Assembly (NCBI GenBank): GCA_035504415.1
Contig: DATJRY010000011.1
Span: 648,170 to 712,169 of the forward strand
Direction of reading: 5' to 3'
Source of the DNA: Candidatus Sulfotelmatobacter sp.
Lineage (GTDB): Bacteria > Vulcanimicrobiota > Vulcanimicrobiia > Vulcanimicrobiales > Vulcanimicrobiaceae
Length of the DNA stretch: 64,000 nucleotides
The notes below the pieces were generated by a model that worked only from the letters and a program-made list of their open reading frames with translations, searched no databases and was not told the origin of the DNA. Position numbers and translations under genes: made by a program. The first letter of the stretch is position 1, and each line of letters starts with the position of its first letter. Of this stretch, positions 58,996 through 64,000 are shown one piece after another.

Positions 58996-60419
58996 TGAAT
59001 CGCCTCGTTCCCTTGGCCACCGCCGCCCTGCTCGCCCTCGCCACCGCGCGCGTGCCCGCCGCCGTTCCGACGGTCGGCCTCTCGCCGCAGCAAACCGAAG
59101 AACTGGTCTCGACGTACGCGCACCTGACCGGTGATTTCTACAAGACGGTCGATCGCAGCGCCGCGCTCGAGGGCGCGCGCACGGCGATGCTGACGTATCT
59201 GACCAAGCAGGCGCACCTGAGCAACGTCAAGCTGCCCGCGGTGCACGCCGGTGCCAACGACACCGAGAACGCCGAAGCGCTGCAGCACGAAGTCAGCGAC
59301 GCGGTCGTCGCGTACGGCGCGAAGGTCAAGCCGGTCGATTCGATCAGCGGCCCGCAGCAGATCACCTACGCCGCGATGGCCGGCGTGCTCAACTCGGTGA
59401 AGGACCGTTACACGGTCTTCCTCTCGCCCAAGGAGTACGCGGCACTCAACGAAGGCCTCGACGGCACCTCGTTCGGCGGCGTCGGCATCTCGTACACGAT
59501 CGACGACAAGACCAAGAACCTGGTCGTCGAGAACGTCATCCTCGACGGGCCGTCCGACAAGGCGGGCCTGCAGTCGGGCGATGAGATCGTCGCCATCGAC
59601 GGCAAGCCGGTCACGACGATCCTCTCCGGCGCGACGCAGCTCGAAGTGCAGCAGAAGAAAGTCACCGACGTGCTGCGCGGCGAGCCCGGCACCAAGGTCG
59701 CGTTGACGATCCTGCGCGACGGCAAGACGCTCGCGCCGGTGACGATCACCCGCGCCGAGATCCACCAGCCCAGCGTGCTCTCCAAGATGCTGCCCGGCGA
59801 CGTCGGCTACGTGCAGCTGGCCGTGTTCGGCGCGACGACCGCCGACGAGCTGAACACCGCCCTCAAGCGGCTCGACTCGGAAGGCGCGAAGGCGTACGTG
59901 CTCGACCTGCGCTACAACGGCGGCGGCTACCTCAACGCCGCGGTCGACGTCAGCTCGAAGTTCATCTCGAGCGGCCCGATCGTCAGCGTGCAGTCGCGCG
60001 CCGGCACCGACACCGAGTACGATGCCGAGAACGACGCGATCGCGCCGCGCCCGTTGGCCGTGCTCGTCAACCAGTACACCGCGTCGGCCTCGGAGATCAC
60101 CGCCGGTGCGATCCAGGACAGCGGCGTCGGCGAGCTGGTCGGCACCAAGACCTTCGGTAAGGGCGTCGTGCAGACGATCTTCCCGATGCGTGACGGCTCG
60201 GCGGTGAAGATCACGACCGCGCGCTACTTCACCCCCAAGGGCCGCGACATCAACGCCATCGGCATCCAGCCCGACATCGCCAGCGCCTTGCCCAAGGACG
60301 AGAAGATCCGGCCCGGCGATCCCAAGCAAGACCCGCAGCTGGTCGCCGCGCTGAACTACCTCAACGGCCGCCTCGCGCAGCTGCCGCCCGCGCCGGTGGC
60401 GAGCCCCGCGAACCAGTAG
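58995..60419 (+). CDS. CtpA-type carboxy-terminal processing protease (S41), second copy
   Basis: A 474-residue S41 protease with a signal peptide (LATAALLALATARVPA). It contains a PDZ domain (GPSDKAGLQSGDEI) and the same catalytic motifs as the first copy (NQYTASASE, GTKTFGKGVVQ). The two are tandem duplicates that differ in their N-terminal regions, so they may have different substrates. A strong terminator follows at 60433-60478. Confidence 0.93.
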   Translation: MNRLVPLATAALLALATARVPAAVPTVGLSPQQTEELVSTYAHLTGDFYKTVDRSAALEGARTAMLTYLTKQAHLSNVKLPAVHAGANDTENAEALQHEVSDAVVAYGAKVKPVDSISGPQQITYAAMAGVLNSVKDRYTVFLSPKEYAALNEGLDGTSFGGVGISYTIDDKTKNLVVENVILDGPSDKAGLQSGDEIVAIDGKPVTTILSGATQLEVQQKKVTDVLRGEPGTKVALTILRDGKTLAPVTITRAEIHQPSVLSKMLPGDVGYVQLAVFGATTADELNTALKRLDSEGAKAYVLDLRYNGGGYLNAAVDVSSKFISSGPIVSVQSRAGTDTEYDAENDAIAPRPLAVLVNQYTASASEITAGAIQDSGVGELVGTKTFGKGVVQTIFPMRDGSAVKITTARYFTPKGRDINAIGIQPDIASALPKDEKIRPGDPKQDPQLVAALNYLNGRLAQLPPAPVASPANQ

Positions 60420-60432
60420 CGCCCGCCACGCG

Positions 60433-60478
60433 AAAACGAAACGACCGCGTCCCGTCCGGGGCGCGGTCGTTTTCGTTT
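60433..60478. terminator. bidirectional intrinsic terminator
   Basis: A long stem (arms 60433-60449 and 60462-60478, core CGACCGCG/CGCGGTCG) is flanked by A-rich sequence on the left and T-rich sequence on the right. It can therefore end transcription both from the ctpA genes and from the convergent RNase gene. Confidence 0.88.
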
Positions 60479-60501
60479 GGCGTCGCGAGCGACCCGAGCG
60501 A

Positions 60502-63500
60502 TCAGGTCTTCTTGCGGCTGGTGGTCGCCTTCTTGGCCGGAGCCTTCTTGGCGGCCGTGGTCTTCTTGGCACCCGCGCTCGCCGTGGTCTTCTTGGCGGG
60601 CGCGGCGGCCTTCTTCGCGGCCGGCGCCTTCTTGGCGGTGGCCGTCGACTTCTTGGCGGCGGTCGCCTTCGGCGGCGGCGCCTTGGTCGCGGCCGTCTTC
60701 TTGGCGGCGGTCTTCTTGGCGGCGCCGGCGGTCGACGTCGTGGCCTTGCGGCCGCGGGTCGTCTTCTTGACCGCGGGCTGATCGGCGATGAAGTCTTCCG
60801 TCGTCGCGTCGAGCTCGGCGTCGACCTCGGCGGATTCCAGCTCGGCCGCGGCCCGGCGGCCCGCCGGGAGGGCGGGCAGCGGCGGCGCGGTCTCGAGATG
60901 ACCACCGACGGCCAGCGCGCGCTCTTCGGGCGAGCGGCGGCGGCGTGAGGGACGCGCGGCGCGGACGGGTTCGTTCGATGCCGGAGGCGCGGTCAGCGAC
61001 GGCGGCGGCGGCTCGACGGCGACGTCACCGCGCTTGCGGTTCCACGGTGCGATCGCACGCGAGGGGGTGGGCGGCGCGGTCTCGCCGGTCGGGTGGGCGC
61101 AACCGCCGGAGTCGACCCGGAAGATGTGGCGATCCGGCACGGCGGTGCTGGCCGGCGGCGCGGCGCCCTCGGCGGCACCGGCGGCCAACGGCTGCCCGTC
61201 GGCGCCCACGCCGCCGCGACCGCGGCGACGACGACGGCGGCGGCGGCGCTTGCGCTCGCCCTCGCCGTTGGGTGCGCCGGCGGCGACCGCCGGCTGCTGG
61301 GCAACCTCGTCCTCGTCGTCCTCGTCCTCGTCGAGCTCCGGCTCGGCGATGGCGACCCCGGCCCGTGCCGGAGCGGCGGCGCTGGCCGCGACCTCGCCCG
61401 GACCGGCGGCACCACCGCGGCCACGACGGCGGCGACGGCGGCGCTTGCGCTCACCGTTGCCGCCGATACCGGCCTCGTCGCCGGCGGCATCGCCATTGGC
61501 GGCGACCGACGCGGGCGCGTGCGCGGGCGTCGAGGTGGTGTGGACCGCGGCGACGCGGTCGCCCGAGAGCTTCTCGCCCGGCAGCGCACCGCCGGCACGA
61601 GCGCCGGAGAGCGACTCGCCCGGCAGCAGCGCAACGTTGCCGTCGAGTGCCTTCTGAGCGGTGGTCTTGGGGCCGCTGTGCTTGGCGGCGACCTCTTCGG
61701 TCGTCGAGATGCCGATGGAGGTCCGGCCGCCCAGGCCCTTCTCGGCCTCCTCGGCCAGTTCGCGCAGCTCGGCGGCCTGCTCGGCGGCGGTCAGCTCGCG
61801 CTTGCGGCCGCGTCCGCCACGTCGGCGGCGCTTCTTGCCGGCCTCGGCGGCTTGCTGTTCGACCGGCGTGCGCGGCTCGGCGAGGACCTCGCCGCCGTCG
61901 ACGTCGAGGACCTTGATCTTGATCGTCTTGCCGACCGCATTGGCCGCGTTCTCGACCTCGACCAGGCGGCCGGCGACGACCGCCGCAGCCGAGGTCGCGT
62001 TGGGCAGGCGCAGGTTGAGCAGCTCGACCTCGAACTCGTCGCCGACGCGAATCGGCGCCAGCGTCGGGAGGTCGGCGTCGCCGTAGACGATGCGCGGGCG
62101 CTCGGGGTGGAGGGACGGATCGACGAACACGTCGATCGGCGCGCCGATTTGCGTGGCCAGCTGATCGCGCTCGTCCTCGTACCAGTACTCGGCTTGCGCG
62201 GCGACGCTCGGCGCGGCGGCGATGTGCACGTGCTGCGGCGCGCCGTTGCGGTGCGCGGCGATCGCGCGGAAGGCGTCGATGGTCACCGTCTCGGGCGACA
62301 TCACGCTGCCCAGGCCCTCGCAGGTCGGGCACTTGCCGCGCAGCTGCTGGCCCAGATCCTTGCCGACGCGCTTGCGCGTGAACTCGAGCAGACCCAGCGG
62401 CGAGAACGACTGAATCGTCGAGCGGGTGCGGTCTTTGCGCAGCCCCTCCTGCAGCGCCGCGATGACTTTGTTGCGATCGCCTTCCGAGGACATGTCGATG
62501 AAGTCGCACACGATGATGCCGCCGATGTCGCGCAAGCGCACTTGGCGCGCGATCTCGCTGGCCGCTTCGACGTTGGTGCGCACGATCGTGTCGTCAAGGT
62601 TCTTGCCGCCGGTGAACTTACCGGAGTTGACGTCGACGACGGTCAGCGCTTCGGTCGACTCGATCACGATCGAGCCGCCCGAGGGCAGCTTCACCGTCGG
62701 CTTCATCAAACGCGCGATCTCTTCGTCGATCTTGAAGTCGTGGAAGAGCTTCTTGCCGCCCTCGTAGTACTTGATGCGGTCGACGTACTGCGGCCCCAGC
62801 ATGCGCATGAAGTCGCGCACGTCTTCGAGCTCGGTGGCGTCGTCGAGCCACACGTTGTTGACCTGCGGCGTGATGAAGTCGCGCGCGGTCTTGTAGACGA
62901 GGTTCATGTCCTTGTGCAGCAGCGCCGGTGCTTGCACCGCCTTGTACTGCTCGAGGATGCCGTGCCACATGCGGATCAGCACGCCGAGATCGGCGATCAG
63001 CTCGGCGTTCGAGACGCCGGCCGCGGCGGTGCGGACGACCGTCGCCATCCCCTCGGGGCGGATCAATTTCATGATCTGCTTGAGACGGTTGCGCTCCTCG
63101 ACGCTCTCGATCTTGCGCGAGACGCCGGAGTATTTGCCGGTCGGCATGAGGATCAGGTAGCGACCGGGGAGCGAGATGTTGGTGGAGACGCGGGCGCCTT
63201 TGAGGCCGCGCGGCTCTTTGACGATTTGGACGAGGACGTCGTCACCGCGGTTGACCTTCTCCGTGATGGTCCATCCGGAGCGGCCTTGGGTGATCTCGAC
63301 GTCGCCGATGTTCAGCGGCGTCTTGTTGATATCGTCGACGTAGAGGAACGCGTTGCGTCCGAGGCCGATGTCGATGAAGGCGGCGCCCATCCCGGGGAGT
63401 ACGTTTTGTACTTTTCCTTTATAGATGGAGCCGATGACGCGCTCTTCGCGCTCGAAGTAGAGTTCGGCGAGCGTCCCGTCCTCAAGGATGGCGACCCGAT

Positions 63501-63540
63501 TTTCCCACGGATCGCTCGATATGAGGATTTCTGTTGGCAC
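60502..63540 (-). CDS. ribonuclease E/G with long basic C-terminal tail
   Basis: A 1012-residue RNase E/G. The S1 RNA-binding domain is at about 30-125. The catalytic core has D303 (VVDVNSGKFTG) and D346 (CDFIDM) as metal ligands, and the zinc link is CPTC (C404, C407). These positions match E. coli RNase E exactly, supporting GTG 63540 as the start. After about residue 560 the protein is disordered: two arginine-rich tracts (GERKRRRRRRRGRGG type), an acidic patch, and a final segment of about 80 residues of Lys-Ala repeats (AAKKTA, PAKKA) like histone H1. The tail probably binds RNA or partner proteins. Confidence 0.93.
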   Translation of the reverse strand: MPTEILISSDPWENRVAILEDGTLAELYFEREERVIGSIYKGKVQNVLPGMGAAFIDIGLGRNAFLYVDDINKTPLNIGDVEITQGRSGWTITEKVNRGDDVLVQIVKEPRGLKGARVSTNISLPGRYLILMPTGKYSGVSRKIESVEERNRLKQIMKLIRPEGMATVVRTAAAGVSNAELIADLGVLIRMWHGILEQYKAVQAPALLHKDMNLVYKTARDFITPQVNNVWLDDATELEDVRDFMRMLGPQYVDRIKYYEGGKKLFHDFKIDEEIARLMKPTVKLPSGGSIVIESTEALTVVDVNSGKFTGGKNLDDTIVRTNVEAASEIARQVRLRDIGGIIVCDFIDMSSEGDRNKVIAALQEGLRKDRTRSTIQSFSPLGLLEFTRKRVGKDLGQQLRGKCPTCEGLGSVMSPETVTIDAFRAIAAHRNGAPQHVHIAAAPSVAAQAEYWYEDERDQLATQIGAPIDVFVDPSLHPERPRIVYGDADLPTLAPIRVGDEFEVELLNLRLPNATSAAAVVAGRLVEVENAANAVGKTIKIKVLDVDGGEVLAEPRTPVEQQAAEAGKKRRRRGGRGRKRELTAAEQAAELRELAEEAEKGLGGRTSIGISTTEEVAAKHSGPKTTAQKALDGNVALLPGESLSGARAGGALPGEKLSGDRVAAVHTTSTPAHAPASVAANGDAAGDEAGIGGNGERKRRRRRRRGRGGAAGPGEVAASAAAPARAGVAIAEPELDEDEDDEDEVAQQPAVAAGAPNGEGERKRRRRRRRRRGRGGVGADGQPLAAGAAEGAAPPASTAVPDRHIFRVDSGGCAHPTGETAPPTPSRAIAPWNRKRGDVAVEPPPPSLTAPPASNEPVRAARPSRRRRSPEERALAVGGHLETAPPLPALPAGRRAAAELESAEVDAELDATTEDFIADQPAVKKTTRGRKATTSTAGAAKKTAAKKTAATKAPPPKATAAKKSTATAKKAPAAKKAAAPAKKTTASAGAKKTTAAKKAPAKKATTSRKKT

Positions 63541-64000
63541 TGTTTGCCTTTCGCATATGACATGCCGCGAGGGCACGTCGAAAAATTCGTTTGTCAAGTG
63601 CCGGCTCGGCCCGGGGTTCGCGTCGAACGCGACGTCCCTCACGAGCGGCTTCGGGCGACGTCCTGTACGACGCCGCTACCGTATCCGATGGATCGCACCG
63701 TGCGTGCCGGACCCCGATGAAGGCGCCTCGGCTACCGCAAAAACTTGAAATCGGACGCGGATTGGTTCACGTCCCCGCCTCGACGGCCCTCTTTAGGCAC
63801 CCCAAGCGGGCGAGCGCTCCCACCCGGGTATCGGCACAACGCGTCGGGGGCGTGAGGCGACGGCATCGGAATCACACCGTCGTTGCGCCGTTGCCGAGGC
63901 GACTCAGCGACTGCGCAAGCCGTTGCCGCTCGTCGTTGAGCCGGCCAGTGCGGCGAGGTGGCTTTGAAGTCCGATCCCGAAAGCGGTCGGTGTGCCGTCG
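63541..64000. other. leader of the RNase E/G gene and right edge of the window
   Basis: GAAAGG about 7 bases before GTG 63540 is a plausible ribosome-binding site for the RNase gene. TTGACA occurs on the minus strand about 60 bases upstream, without a convincing -10. Beyond about 63720 I see no clear gene. A minus-strand frame ending at 63872 (TGA) has a helical-looking end (RLNDERQRLAQSLSRLG) and may be the C-terminus of a gene lying outside the window; confidence in that is low. Confidence 0.4.

Overview
This is a GC-rich bacterial chromosome window with about 63 protein genes. No rRNA, tRNA, CRISPR array or complete insertion sequence was recognised. The organism is a high-GC bacterium that carries FtsEX with an EnvC-type hydrolase, Tat/Sec-exported enzymes and Gram-positive-style LexA boxes (GAAC-N4-GTTC). 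My best guess is an uncultured lineage such as Candidatus Eremiobacterota; this rests on overall flavour and is not proven. In the core DNA, adjacent genes very often overlap as GTGA (a GTG start over a TGA stop), and several promoters sit so close to the start codon that the mRNAs should be leaderless.

Region by region. 1-1573: a pair of M16 zinc-protease genes, one active and one apparently inactive. 2034-25937: three unlinked members of an SOS mutasome, imuA-like (2071), imuB (8480) and dnaE2 (22611), each behind a LexA box. 2832-7332 (minus): a five-gene operon of unknown function ending in a Ycf46-like AAA+ ATPase; this is one of the two best candidates for an undescribed system. 7432-22482: housekeeping and hypothetical genes, including an aldo/keto reductase, a lipid-kinase/HAD/hydrolase operon, TetR plus a SnoaL-like protein, a ModF-like tandem ABC ATPase, mazEF, pirin, and a NitT/TauT-type ABC transporter without a binding protein. 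25946-43464: metabolism and stress genes, including a nucleoside permease family protein, serine dehydratase, exported class II aldolase and dienelactone hydrolase, haloacid dehalogenase, an acyl/malonyl-CoA synthetase beside an MHS transporter, a YhaO/YhaN-like pair, a Crp regulator, two extracytoplasmic peroxiredoxins, an AhpD-like protein, Uma2, a carotenoid oxygenase and PadR.

44046-52281 is a lower-GC defence island. Its left half is a translationally coupled three-gene operon: a nucleoside phosphorylase-like protein, a NACHT-HEAT STAND NTPase and a cytidine-deaminase-like protein. This is the second strong candidate system. Its right half is a restriction-modification locus with two near-isospecific C5 methyltransferases, an HNH nuclease, Vsr and an NgoMIV-family endonuclease, plus an orphan ribbon-helix-helix gene. 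Within the island coupled genes use ATGA/TGATG overlaps rather than GTGA, consistent with acquisition by transfer.

52547-64000 returns to core genes: acyl-CoA dehydrogenase, then ftsE-ftsX-GGDEF-envC followed by two tandem CtpA-type proteases, a bidirectional terminator, and an RNase E/G with a long arginine-rich and histone-H1-like tail.
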